From Nocardia amamiensis (GTDB lineage Bacteria > Actinomycetota > Actinomycetes > Mycobacteriales > Mycobacteriaceae), in NCBI RefSeq assembly GCF_015477605.1, contig NZ_JADLQX010000025.1:26650-90649 (forward strand): a stretch of 64,000 nt of DNA, in the 5' to 3' direction. Made by a program: the position numbers and the translations under genes. Positions 52,886 through 61,121 of the stretch are shown here, piece by piece. Positions within the stretch are counted from its first letter, which is position 1, and each line of letters opens with the position of its first letter. The notes beneath the pieces are model-generated. The model saw nothing but the letters and a program-made list of their open reading frames with translations. It made no database searches and was not told where the DNA came from.

Positions 52886-54486
52886 CACGACCTGCCCGCG
52901 GGTGGTTCGGCATACACGCGCAGCAGGCTCCGCACCGCGGCGGCCACGCCCGACCCGAACGCGCACATGCTGCCTGTCTTCATGATGTCGAGCAGGTGCC
53001 CATAGGTCTCGTCGGCCGCGCTCAGCGCGGGATCCATGTTGCCGACCAGTTCGAGGCCGCGTCGCGTGCCCACCCGGCATGGCGCGCAGGCACCGCAGCT
53101 CTCGCGGGCCGCGAACGTCCACAGGTGCCGCAGCAGATCCACTGCTTGCACCTGCTCGGGGATCGCGACCACGCTGCCGTGCCCGAGGCTTACCCCACAT
53201 GCGGCCAGGTCGGCCGAGGCGAGGCCGACGTCGAGATCGTCTGGGCCGAGGAAGCCGCCGAGCGGGCCGCCGATCTGGATCGCGCGCAAGCGCCGCCCGT
53301 CGCGCAGGCCACCGCCGAGCTCTTCCACGATGCGGCGCAACGGTGTTCCGAATTCCACCTCGTACACCCCGGGTGTGGCGAACTCCTCGTTGAGGCAGAC
53401 GAGCTTGGTCCCGGTCTCGACTTCCCGGCCGAACCGGGCGTACGCGGCGCCGCCGTTTCGCACGATCCACGGGATGGCGGCAAGGGTTTCGACGTTCTGC
53501 ACCACGGTGGGCCGCCCCGCATAACCGTATTCGGTCGGATATGGAGGACGCGCCTGCGCCGAACCGCGCAGGCCCTGTAACGAACGTAGCAACGCCGTCT
53601 CCTCCCCCGCGACGTACGAACCGGCGCCGTCGTGCACCGTGATGTCGAAATCGACGCCGGAGCCGTGGATGTTCTCCCCGAGATGCCCAGCGGTCCTGGC
53701 TTCTTCGACCGCCTTCCGCAACGCCGCCGCCGCGGCCGGATACTCCGACCGCACCAACACCAGACCGTGCCGGGCGCCGACCGCATACCCGCACAGCGCG
53801 AGTCCTTCGAGCACCCGGCGCGGGTCGTATTCCATCAGCAGCCGGTCGCAATAGGATCCGGGGTCTCCCTCGTCGCCGTTGGCGACGACATAGCGCGGTG
53901 CCGGGCTGTTGCGGGCGGCGTGCCATTTGGCGGCCACCGGGTATTCGGCACCGCCCCGGCCGCGCAAGCCCGACCGTGCGACCTCGTCCGCTATAGCGCT
54001 CCGGCGCCGCTGCGACAGCACCGCGGACCATGTTTCCCACGGCCGCTCCGGCCCGCACAGCCCGGCCAGAATCACCGGTTCCGGCGCCGCGCAGGTATAC
54101 GGAATCGGCTGCGCCGATGTCCGTTGCGGACCGGTCAGAGGAGTGTCGTCAACAAGCATCGCCGGTGCTGCGTAACAGAATCCGAGACAATACACGTGCT
54201 GGGCGGCGCCGCCCGCCTCGGAAGTAGAGCCGCCGCGGGCCACGAAGCAGCCGGTACCGTCGCACACCCGCACCCGGTGTGTCGAGGCGAGGTCGGCATA
54301 GAACGACGCGGTCCCGGCCACCGCCGCGACGGGACGACACGCGTCCCTCGCGACGGCGTCGATATCCGATTCGGTGATCTCGTGGTGGTCGGCGATCGCG
54401 TCCCGCAAACTCTCGGTCACGTCCTCGGCGGGGGTGGTGAACCGGTTCGCACGCACTGCCATCCAGTCTCGGGGTCGGCCGTTCAT
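52885..54486 (-). CDS. Formate dehydrogenase NADH-binding subunit (NuoE-NuoF fusion)
   Basis: 533 aa. ATG 54486 follows GAGGAGG (tight spacing). Residues ~20-130 are NuoE-like thioredoxin-fold 2Fe-2S part with cysteines in CDGTGCF and YCLGFCYAAPA; ~150-533 are NuoF-like: GLRGRGGAEYPVAAKW (~185, FMN/NADH loop), VVANGDEGDPGSYCDR (~212), AGEETALLRSLQG, and the 4Fe-4S site ESCGACAPCRVGTRRG (~455). It receives electrons from the catalytic subunit and reduces NAD+. The operon therefore encodes a two-polypeptide cytoplasmic enzyme. A pair of dormancy-type boxes lies upstream. Confidence 0.87.
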   Translation of the reverse strand: MNGRPRDWMAVRANRFTTPAEDVTESLRDAIADHHEITESDIDAVARDACRPVAAVAGTASFYADLASTHRVRVCDGTGCFVARGGSTSEAGGAAQHVYCLGFCYAAPAMLVDDTPLTGPQRTSAQPIPYTCAAPEPVILAGLCGPERPWETWSAVLSQRRRSAIADEVARSGLRGRGGAEYPVAAKWHAARNSPAPRYVVANGDEGDPGSYCDRLLMEYDPRRVLEGLALCGYAVGARHGLVLVRSEYPAAAAALRKAVEEARTAGHLGENIHGSGVDFDITVHDGAGSYVAGEETALLRSLQGLRGSAQARPPYPTEYGYAGRPTVVQNVETLAAIPWIVRNGGAAYARFGREVETGTKLVCLNEEFATPGVYEVEFGTPLRRIVEELGGGLRDGRRLRAIQIGGPLGGFLGPDDLDVGLASADLAACGVSLGHGSVVAIPEQVQAVDLLRHLWTFAARESCGACAPCRVGTRRGLELVGNMDPALSAADETYGHLLDIMKTGSMCAFGSGVAAAVRSLLRVYAEPPAGRS

Positions 54487-54560
54487 CGCCTCCTCGCTCC
54501 CATCCCGGCTCGTCGACGGCCGGCACCGACTACTCTGCTCCGGCTCCGGCGCGGCGGGGC

Positions 54561-54598
54561 AGGGCCGGGCGACTCTCCATCGCGAGGACATAGGTCCC
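54561..54598. promoter_or_regulatory. Paired DosR-like boxes before the formate dehydrogenase operon
   Basis: GAGGACATAGGTCCC (54584-54598; contains the dyad GGAC-ATAG-GTCC) and AGGGCCGGGCGACTC (54561-54575), centres 23 bp apart and 82-105 bp before the start of the NuoEF-like gene. Confidence 0.5.
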
Positions 54599-54722
54599 TT
54601 ACGCTAGGTACACATCCTCCTTCTCACAGGCGCCGCTGGGCGTGCGACCGCGATTCCCGGGATCATCGGCCTCCTCCCGTCGCGGGATCAGCGGCCGCAT
54701 CGGTTCGAGTGCACGGTGTGGG

Positions 54723-54812
54723 TCACATCCCCATCGTCATCGGCGGCAGGATCCCCCACTCGTGCAGGCGCATCATGAACATGTGCATCATCCGGGCCAG
54801 TTCGGACTCCAT
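54723..54812 (-). CDS. Methionine-rich microprotein (29 aa)
   Basis: A 29-codon frame with a good ribosome site (GGAAAGGAA before ATG 54812). Nine of 29 residues are Met and two are His; it contains ARMMHMFMMRLHEWG and ends PPMTMGM. Met and His clusters of this kind suit binding of Cu(I) or a similar soft metal, or insertion at a membrane surface as an amphipathic helix. It lies in a gap of the dormancy island between the formate dehydrogenase operon and a small membrane protein gene. A second Met-rich peptide at 58881 shares the MHM and Trp features. I know no named family. Coding status is inferred from ribosome site and the parallel copy. Confidence 0.5.
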   Translation of the reverse strand: MESELARMMHMFMMRLHEWGILPPMTMGM

Positions 54813-55214
54813 AACCGTTCCTTTCCTCTTTGCATCCGACCCATACCGGTTTCCCGGTGGCAGCTTGCGGTCAGGAACTAGCCTCCGCTGTCCGAACGCC
54901 CAGCATCAGTGCAACGTGTCACCCTCTGTCATGACATTCGTCCCGACGGCAGTCAGTGCCCGGACGCTCGAGGTCTGTCGGGCCGACCTGCGCGGGGCCC
55001 AGCCGCCACCATGCCCGGGCGTCGGTCGTGTCCGGCCGTATCCGCCTGCCGAGCAGATCGCCCGAGCTGATGACACTGACCACGGGCCATGCCAGGGTCG
55101 TTGGTCTATCGGCGTGGTACGGATGCCGCTACCGGGAACCATCGTTTCGATGCATGATCGGCACAAATCGGACCGAGCGTGGCCCGGCCACCCTGGCAGG
55201 AAGGAGGCGGATCC
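54813..55214. other. 402 bp gap
   Basis: Upstream region of both the Met-rich peptide (leftward) and the membrane protein at 55215. A weak box-like pair, ACTGACCACGGGCCA (55072-55086) and AGGGTCGTTGGTCTA (55094-55108), again 22 bp apart, is the only regulatory hint. No further gene is supported. Confidence 0.35.
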
Positions 55215-55580
55215 ATGACCGTAGGTATTGTCCTGCTGCTCGCGTCCGTGATCGTGTCGCCGGCGCTGCTGTGGCGGGCGATCGGAGCGGCCATCGACAG
55301 GACCGTTCGTGACGGTCTACCCGGGCGGTATCGGCGCGATGCCGACGACACGACTCCGAGCCGTGCGCCCCGGGCCCTGTCCGACGAGTCCGATCCGTCG
55401 GTGCTGGACGCGGAACCTGGGTGGACCGATCCCGCGCGGGTGTGGTCCGCCCTGGACGCGGAGAACGCTCTGTTGGCCGCGTTGCTCGACCGGCGGATCA
55501 ATCCGGCCGCGTTCCGCGCACGAATGGTCCGGCCGACCCGGCGGTGCGAACCGGCCGGCCCGGCGACCCGCGACCGGTAG
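55215..55580 (+). CDS. Small single-pass membrane protein, unknown function
   Basis: 121 aa from ATG 55215 with AAGGAGG 8 nt upstream. One N-terminal membrane helix (TVGIVLLLASVIVSPALLW) followed by a charged, probably cytoplasmic segment with GWTDPARVWSALDAENALLAALLDRRINPAAFRARM, helical and acidic/basic in turn (given here as the stretch ~68-100). No family recognised. It directly precedes the polX remnant. Confidence 0.65.
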   Translation: MTVGIVLLLASVIVSPALLWRAIGAAIDRTVRDGLPGRYRRDADDTTPSRAPRALSDESDPSVLDAEPGWTDPARVWSALDAENALLAALLDRRINPAAFRARMVRPTRRCEPAGPATRDR

Positions 55581-55586
55581 CCGACC

Positions 55587-55745
55587 ATGATGCGCTCGAA
55601 TGACGTTGCGGCCCAAGCCCTCTGGGAGATGGCGGATCTGATAGCCATCTCCGGCAGTGATCCGTACCGGGTCCGATCCCACGAAAAGGCGGCCCGTTCG
55701 GTCGCCGGGTATCACCTCGACATCGATACCCTCGACCGCAAGGGT
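55587..55745 (+). pseudogene. 5' remnant of a family X DNA polymerase (PolX) gene
   Basis: ATG 55587 (or 55590) begins RSNDVAAQALWEMADLI, then SGSDPYRVRSHEKAARSVAG, the N-terminal helix-hairpin-helix (8-kDa) domain of bacterial PolX. Family resemblance stops after LDIDTLDRKG (~55745); what follows is unrelated and runs into the reversed wax-ester-synthase remnant. About 50 of ~570 expected residues remain, so the gene is dead. Confidence 0.6.
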
Positions 55746-55799
55746 CTTGCTCACCGAACGGATCACCGTGAACGGCGTCGCCACCGGTCTCGCCGCAGA

Positions 55800-56047
55800 C
55801 GCCCTGAATCGAAATCGAAAGTCGGATCCTCCTCCCACACGGGCGCTTTCAGGTCCAAAAGACTGCGGTGGACCCGCTGCCGTAGCCGCCCGTGCCGCTC
55901 CAGCCCACGATCGAGCCAGGCGCGTAGCTCTTGGTGCGCCGGGGGTGGTCCATCGACGACTGCTACCGTCCCGATCCCGAGACTGACTCGGCGGTCGGTG
56001 TCTTCCATTTCCATGAAACCGGTGTCCAGCGGGCCCAATTCCGTCAT
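55800..56047 (-). pseudogene. 5' remnant of a wax ester synthase/diacylglycerol acyltransferase gene
   Basis: ATG 56047 with AGGTAGG upstream. Reads MTELGPLDTGFMEMEDTDRR, then RHGRLRQRVHRSLLDL and PVWEEDPTFDFD, the N terminus of WS/DGAT proteins such as Tgs1 (Rv3130c), the DosR-induced triacylglycerol synthase. Similarity ends at about 55805, before the HHxxxDG active site, and the frame stops soon after. Only ~80 of ~460 residues remain. Confidence 0.65.
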
Positions 56048-56111
56048 CGCACACCTACCTCGGCAGCTGCGGCGGAGCTGCTGTCTATGAAACCGCCAGT
56101 GCTGGTTCGGT

Positions 56112-57647
56112 TCATGACGATCCGAACCGGATGCCGCGGTGGGTCGGGTGTCCGCGCTTGTAGAGCAGCGCGGCGACAGCCGCCGAACCGGTCAACCAGG
56201 CCAGCGCGATGAGCAGTGCCCCTACCTCGTCGAAGTGATCGGTGAGGCCGGTGTCGAACAGGACGCGGCTGGCGCCGTAACCGGGCATGGCGCGCGCCCA
56301 CGTCTGGGGTTCGGGACGCAGCATCGGGCTCTGCACCAGGCCGAGGTCGAGGAACGGGATGAGGAAGGCGACGAACACCCCGGCGATCCGCCCGAACAAC
56401 GGACCGATGATCACGCCGATGAGCGCATAGGTCGCGGCCAGCAGCAGATTCGCCGCGGCGTATCCCACCCAGTTGTGGGCGTCGAACACGGTCGCCGTGA
56501 TCGCGAGTGCTGCGGCGGTGACCACGAGCACCGCCACGGCGATCACTCCCAGCCGCGCCGTGAGCAGGACGCCGGCGCGGTATCCGGCAAGCCGCAGTCG
56601 GCGATCGCCGTCGGCGGCGTCGAGGGCAAGGAACAGCCCGGCCAGTGTCGCCAAGGAGCCGACCGCGATCGGCGTCATCGTTCCGGCGTGTACTTCGGGG
56701 AACCAGAAGGACATGGTGACGGTTGCGCGGTTCTCCCGCAGGGTCAACATCATCGACCGGGCCGGGGTGGTGATCTTGGCCAGCAGCACGAACACCACCG
56801 GAACCACGATCAACAGCACCGCGAGGACCGGGTTGCGGCTCAGCTCGACCACACCCAGACGCAGGCCCGTGCGCAACTGTCCGGCGGCCCGGCGGGTGGG
56901 GCGGGCGATGCGTGAACTGGCTACCAGCGCAGCGGCCGCGACCAGTGCGGCCGCGACCACCCAGATCAGTGCTGCGCCGAGGTCGCCGAGGCGTCCGGCA
57001 TGGCCCGTGGGCAGGCCGACCATCCATCGGGCGACGAAATGTGTGGGGAACCAGCGGGAGACCTGCTCGGTGGTGTCGCCGACCTGTCCGATGAACACGT
57101 CGATGATCCACACGAACAAGATCACGACCGCTCCATTGACCGGATTGCCGGCGAGGATGCCGACGATCGCGCCGATCGCGAGATAGATCACCGCGAACAT
57201 GACCGTCGCGGGGATCACCCGCACCGGGTCGCCGAGCCCGGCGCGGGCGGCGAGTGCGAGCAGCGACACCGCCGACACGAGCACCGCCAGCGCCAGCCCG
57301 GTCGCCGCCCGCGCGGCGACCAGACGGGCCGGGGACAGCCCGGCCAGCACCAGCCGTCGATCGGTCGCCCGCGCGGAGCGGACCTGGAAATACATGGCGA
57401 TGCCCGACAGGAACGCCGCCGCCCACCCCGCGGTCGCGGTCTCCACTGCCGGTCGGGAACCGAGGTTGCGGCCGAGCAATTCCATTGCCTGGGCGATGCT
57501 TCCGGCCGCGACGAGCACGAACACCGTGGGCACGAGCACCAGCACGATCAGGTTGACCGGGTTGCGGATGTAGTCGCTGACGAAGCACCGCACGAACGGC
57601 GACACCGCCGTCGGTGGTGGCGCCGGGACCGACGCGGGGACGCTCAT
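56112..57647 (-). CDS. ABC-2 exporter permease
   Basis: 511 aa, ATG 57647 overlapping the ATPase stop (ATGA). Twelve or so hydrophobic segments in two halves, each opening with a short amphipathic run (FVRCFVSDYIRNPVNLIVLV and LGVVELSRNPVLAVLLIVV), suggesting an internally duplicated ABC-2 permease. No substrate motif. Partner of the ATPase at 57644. Whether it is part of the dormancy response is unknown; the transcript also lies downstream of the DUF2933-like gene. Confidence 0.82.
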   Translation of the reverse strand: MSVPASVPAPPPTAVSPFVRCFVSDYIRNPVNLIVLVLVPTVFVLVAAGSIAQAMELLGRNLGSRPAVETATAGWAAAFLSGIAMYFQVRSARATDRRLVLAGLSPARLVAARAATGLALAVLVSAVSLLALAARAGLGDPVRVIPATVMFAVIYLAIGAIVGILAGNPVNGAVVILFVWIIDVFIGQVGDTTEQVSRWFPTHFVARWMVGLPTGHAGRLGDLGAALIWVVAAALVAAAALVASSRIARPTRRAAGQLRTGLRLGVVELSRNPVLAVLLIVVPVVFVLLAKITTPARSMMLTLRENRATVTMSFWFPEVHAGTMTPIAVGSLATLAGLFLALDAADGDRRLRLAGYRAGVLLTARLGVIAVAVLVVTAAALAITATVFDAHNWVGYAAANLLLAATYALIGVIIGPLFGRIAGVFVAFLIPFLDLGLVQSPMLRPEPQTWARAMPGYGASRVLFDTGLTDHFDEVGALLIALAWLTGSAAVAALLYKRGHPTHRGIRFGSS

Positions 57648-58339
57648 CTTCCGACCGCCCGCCCGTCGCGCAGTTCGACGATGCGGTCGAAGCGGTGTTC
57701 GTCGGCGACGAAGTGACTGATGATCAGCACTGAGCGGCCGGCGGCGCGGCGGTGCGCGACGAGTTCCCAGAATTTGAGGTAGGTGTCCCAGTCGAATCCG
57801 GCATACGGTTCATCCAGTAGCAGCACGTCGGGATCGGCCAGCAACGCCAGCGTGAGATTCAGTTTCGCCACGGTGCCGCCGGAGAGCCGGTCGGCGCGCG
57901 TGGTCGCGTAGCGTTCGAACCCCAACGCCGCATACAGCTCACGACGCGCACGGCGCTCGGATTCCCGGGTCATCCGATAGGCGCGGGCGAACAACTCGAT
58001 GTGCTCATCGCAGGTCAGCCGCTCATACAGGACTGGTTCCTGCGGGCAGTATCCCAACCGCCCCGACCGGGTGACCGAGCCCGCGTCCGGAAACAGGTCA
58101 CCGACCAGGATCTTCATGACCGTCGATTTGCCCGACCCGTTCTCCCCGACCAAGCCGACCACTTCACCGGGTCGCAGTCTCAGATCGACCCCCCGCAGTA
58201 CGGGAACGCGGGGAGAAAAGATCCGGCCGCCACGGCGATAGGACTTCTCCAGCCCCTCGGCCGCCAGCAGCGGCGCGGCCTGCGTCGCCGACCGCGAAAC
58301 CGTGTCCGATTCAGCCCCGGTGAGCGGCTCGGTGGTCAT
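57644..58339 (-). CDS. ABC exporter ATP-binding protein
   Basis: 231 aa, ATG 58339; ribosome site weak. Walker A GENGSGKST (~68), Q-loop LGYCPQEPVLYERL, signature region ADRLSGGTVAKLNLTLALL, Walker B VLLLDEPYAGFD (Tyr-Ala in place of the common Thr-x) and His switch ISHF. Small, single-domain ATPase acting with the permease at 56112. Confidence 0.87.
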   Translation of the reverse strand: MTTEPLTGAESDTVSRSATQAAPLLAAEGLEKSYRRGGRIFSPRVPVLRGVDLRLRPGEVVGLVGENGSGKSTVMKILVGDLFPDAGSVTRSGRLGYCPQEPVLYERLTCDEHIELFARAYRMTRESERRARRELYAALGFERYATTRADRLSGGTVAKLNLTLALLADPDVLLLDEPYAGFDWDTYLKFWELVAHRRAAGRSVLIISHFVADEHRFDRIVELRDGRAVGR

Positions 58340-58429
58340 GACGTTGCCACGATGCTGGCCACCGGTCCGGCGAATGCGGACCGTTGAATCTGTGCTGCGC
58401 CGACCATGACACGTCCCATAGCGGCCCGG

Positions 58430-58657
58430 TTACGGTCGGCCGGAGGTGGGGCCGTGGTCGTGGCGTCTGCTCATCCGGTGCGGCTCGTAGTCGTTGCCGC
58501 CGTGTCCGTGGCCGCCCATCATGAACATCATCATCAGCGGGCAGGCCAGCACCACCAGCAGTACCAGCAGCGTCGACACCGACACGCCCGAAATGGCGAG
58601 ACCGGCGACCAGCACGGCCAATGCGAGTGCGTACCACGGAAGATGCCGAGTGTTCAT
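58430..58657 (-). CDS. DUF2933-like small membrane protein with His/Met tail
   Basis: 75 aa, ATG 58657 with GAAGGGGAAGG upstream. Two adjoining hydrophobic helices (YALALAVLVAGLAISGVS and TLLVLLVVLACPLMMMFMM), then GGHGHGGNDYEPHRM and a HDHG tail. The CPLMxxFM followed by a HG-rich tail is characteristic of DUF2933 proteins, often found near copper or other heavy-metal genes. Likely binds metal at the membrane face. Divergent from the Met-rich peptide at 58881, with a shared paired DosR-like box between. Confidence 0.75.
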   Translation of the reverse strand: MNTRHLPWYALALAVLVAGLAISGVSVSTLLVLLVVLACPLMMMFMMGGHGHGGNDYEPHRMSRRHDHGPTSGRP

Positions 58658-58737
58658 CGCCTTCCCCTTCTCTTGGGATCACCTCGAGTCTGCGCTGGTA
58701 CACCGGTTGCCGAGGAGGGGATGAGGTCGCTTCGAGC

Positions 58738-58774
58738 GGCGCCCAAGGACCCTCATCCGAGCGCCGAAGGTCCC
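58738..58774. promoter_or_regulatory. Paired DosR-like boxes between DUF2933-like and Met-rich genes
   Basis: GGCGCCCAAGGACCC (58738-58752; 12 of 15) and AGCGCCGAAGGTCCC (58760-58774; 14 of 15), 22 bp apart: the strongest site in the window. Centres are 88-110 bp from the leftward start at 58657 and 114-136 bp from the rightward start at 58881. Confidence 0.65.
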
Positions 58775-58880
58775 TACCCCGGCGGGGTATCGACACGGCA
58801 ACTTCGACTACACCGGCATGTCCAACCCTTGCGGCCGGGCAATGGTGGCCGGATCGCGCGATGAGAAGGAGCTCGGCGAT

Positions 58881-58958
58881 ATGAACCTCATGCACATGTT
58901 GTGTCAATGGATGTGCAGCCTGATGGTCGGCTGCCCGATGATGGGGCAGCCGATGTGA
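58881..58958 (+). CDS. Methionine- and cysteine-rich microprotein (25 aa)
   Basis: A 25-codon frame with AAGGAG 9-10 nt before ATG 58881. Contains 8 Met, 3 Cys and 1 His of 25 residues (MNLMHMLCQWMCSLMVG, then CPMMGQPM). The spacing Cys-x3-Cys-x5-Cys with flanking Met looks like a soft-metal ligand set, or a heme- or copper-binding micropeptide. Its promoter holds the best DosR-like pair of the window, shared with the divergent DUF2933-like membrane protein, so joint induction is likely. Resembles the peptide at 54723 in MHM, Trp and Met-rich ends. No family known to me. Confidence 0.55.
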   Translation: MNLMHMLCQWMCSLMVGCPMMGQPM

Positions 58959-59044
58959 AACTCTCCAGCCTCCAATTCCCGGCTGGGCGTGATGGTGGCG
59001 TGACGACCGATGCATCCTGCCTCCAGTGGCGTTCGGGCGATGTC

Positions 59045-59059
59045 GCCGGTATTACCGGC
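59045..59059. terminator. Palindrome GCCGGTA-T-TACCGGC between convergent genes
   Basis: A perfect 7+1+7 dyad in the 200-bp gap between the Met-rich peptide and the convergent acyl-CoA ligase stop; a further GCCGGC follows. Fits a bidirectional terminator without U tract. Loop too tight for a perfect hairpin, so confidence is low. Confidence 0.35.
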
Positions 59060-59159
59060 ATCACGCCGGCATGGCGGCGGTGCTGAGCGACTCGGCGCCT
59101 CTGTCGGTGGGTGCTTGCTCGCGTTGTTCGGCGAACAGCGCGACGATTATCGATCGACT

Positions 59160-60998
59160 TCAGCGATAGAGTGCGTCGATGCTGGCGGCGAGGTTGTCGA
59201 CGACTATCTTGCGGCGCAGTTTCATACTCGGTGTGAGATCTCCTGCCTCGACGGACAATTCGTGGTCGATGATGTCGAATTTCTTGATCTGTTCCCAGCG
59301 ATTGAGTTGGGTGTTCAGGTGGTCGACGTAGCCGGCGATCACGTCGTGGGTCTTCTCGTCCCGCGCGATGTCGGCGAGCGGTTTGTCTGCCAGGCCGTGC
59401 TTGCCGGCCCATTCGGTGATGCTCTGGGCGTCTAGGCCGACCAGTGCGACGCAATAGGGCCGTGTCTCTCCGTAGACGATGAATTCCGCCGCGTACGGAC
59501 ACATTCCCTTGAATGTGGCGGCAATCGCGGAGGGCGCGACGTACTTGCCCTGCGAGGTTTTGAACAAGTCCTTCTTGCGGTCGGTGATGTGCAGGAATCC
59601 GTCTGCGTCGATCTCGCCGATGTCGCCGGTGCGGAACCAGCCGTACGCGTCGAAAGTTTCGGCGGTGGCGTCGGGGCGGTCGTGATAGCCGCTCATCACG
59701 CCCGGGCTTCGTAGCAGGATCTCGCCGTCCTCGGCGATCTTGACCTCGGTGCCGGGAAACGGCTTGCCTACGGTTCCGAACCGGTATGCCTCTGGGCGGT
59801 TGATGAACGAGGCGGCGGCGGTCTCGGTCAGGCCGTAACCTTCGAGCACGATGATGCCGATCGCGTCGAACCACTGCGCGACATCGCGGTCCAAGGGGGC
59901 CGCTGCCGAAACGAAGTACCGTAGCCGGCCACCGAAGCGTTCACGGATCTTGGAAAGCACCAGTTTGTCGGCAACTTTGTGCTGCAATGAAATCAGCAGC
60001 GACGGATCCTTGCCGGCCTGTCTCGCACGCGAGACTTTCAGGCCGACCCCGACGGCCCAGTCGAAGAGCTTCTTCTTGATCCCGCCTTCCTCGGCCACGA
60101 TGCCCTCGATACGGGCATGCGCCTTCTCGAATATGCGCGGGGCGGCCGCCACGATGGTGGGGTGCAGGATCGTGAGGTTGTCCACTATCTTCTCCACCCG
60201 GCCGTCGATCGCCGTGGGATAGCCGATCAGCGGTGACAGCGCGAGCATCACCTTGCCGAAGGCGTGGGACAGCGGCAGCCACAAGAAGTTCAGATCGTCG
60301 GGGCCGAGAACATGCAACGCGTCGATTGCTGCGGCGCTGTAGGTCCATGCCGAATGCGGCAGCCTTACCCCCTTCGGGGTGCCGGTCGTCCCGGAGGTGT
60401 ACATGATGCTGCCCAGGTGCTCGGGCCGGATGCCGCGGATGCGGTCGGCCACCGCGTCGGGCGATTCGGCGAGCAGTGTGCGTCCGCGCTCTTCGAGGTC
60501 ATCGAGAGTGATCACCCAGTTTCCGTCGCCCTCGCCGTCGAAGATCACCACCTGTCGCACGTCGGGCAACTCGGTGCGGTGCTCGATCAGTTTGTCCACC
60601 TGGGCCTGATCCTCGGCGACGACGACACGGCTGCCCGAGTTGGCGACGATGAACGCGACGCCGGGGGCATTGGTGGTGGGGTACACGGTGGTGGTGGCCG
60701 CACCGGCGCACATCACGGCGAAGTCGGCGAGCACCCATTCGTACCGCGTGGACGACACGAGGGCGACCCGGTCCTCGGCCTGGATTCCCAGTGCGATCAG
60801 CCCGGCGGCGAGGATGTCGACGCGGTCACCGAACTGCTTCCAGGACACGCTGGTCCAGCGCTCGCCGTCCGGGAATCGGAATGCCTCCGCGTCCGGAGTC
60901 GCGGTGATGCGGTCGACAAGCATCTGGGCAACCGAGGATGCCCGGCGCTCGATCTTGCTGAGATCGGGAAGTTCCTCGGATTCCCGAAGGAACGTCAT
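59160..60998 (-). CDS. Long-chain fatty acyl-CoA ligase (FadD15-like)
   Basis: 612 aa from ATG 60998 (GTG 61001 adjoins). AMP-binding motif IMYTSGTTGTPKGVRLPH (~195), YGLTETAAASFINRPEA (~388), GWFRTGDIGEIDADGFLHITDRKKDLFKTSQGKYVAP in pieces (~450-487), and the C-terminal Lys region SMKLRRKIV. Length and the SRARQAGKDPSL insertion match the long-chain AMP-forming ligases of actinobacteria. It makes fatty acyl-CoA for lipid synthesis or breakdown. Together with the wax-ester-synthase remnant it points to a former triacylglycerol storage function here. Confidence 0.9.
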   Translation of the reverse strand: MTFLRESEELPDLSKIERRASSVAQMLVDRITATPDAEAFRFPDGERWTSVSWKQFGDRVDILAAGLIALGIQAEDRVALVSSTRYEWVLADFAVMCAGAATTTVYPTTNAPGVAFIVANSGSRVVVAEDQAQVDKLIEHRTELPDVRQVVIFDGEGDGNWVITLDDLEERGRTLLAESPDAVADRIRGIRPEHLGSIMYTSGTTGTPKGVRLPHSAWTYSAAAIDALHVLGPDDLNFLWLPLSHAFGKVMLALSPLIGYPTAIDGRVEKIVDNLTILHPTIVAAAPRIFEKAHARIEGIVAEEGGIKKKLFDWAVGVGLKVSRARQAGKDPSLLISLQHKVADKLVLSKIRERFGGRLRYFVSAAAPLDRDVAQWFDAIGIIVLEGYGLTETAAASFINRPEAYRFGTVGKPFPGTEVKIAEDGEILLRSPGVMSGYHDRPDATAETFDAYGWFRTGDIGEIDADGFLHITDRKKDLFKTSQGKYVAPSAIAATFKGMCPYAAEFIVYGETRPYCVALVGLDAQSITEWAGKHGLADKPLADIARDEKTHDVIAGYVDHLNTQLNRWEQIKKFDIIDHELSVEAGDLTPSMKLRRKIVVDNLAASIDALYR

Positions 60999-61121
60999 CA
61001 CTTCATTCTACGGAGTCCCAGGCCGATCGATGAGGCGCTCGGACGAGAAAAGCATGCGTACGAGAAAAGCCCGGCATGATTCTTGGAATCGGTCCGGACG
61101 GGGATAGCGGCGCGACGTTCC

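Noticed and set aside
50201..54058. 1285-codon frame for the formate dehydrogenase
   Set aside because: The part upstream of 52885 overlaps the NuoEF gene in another frame and is Arg-rich noise; ferredoxin homology starts at 52885.
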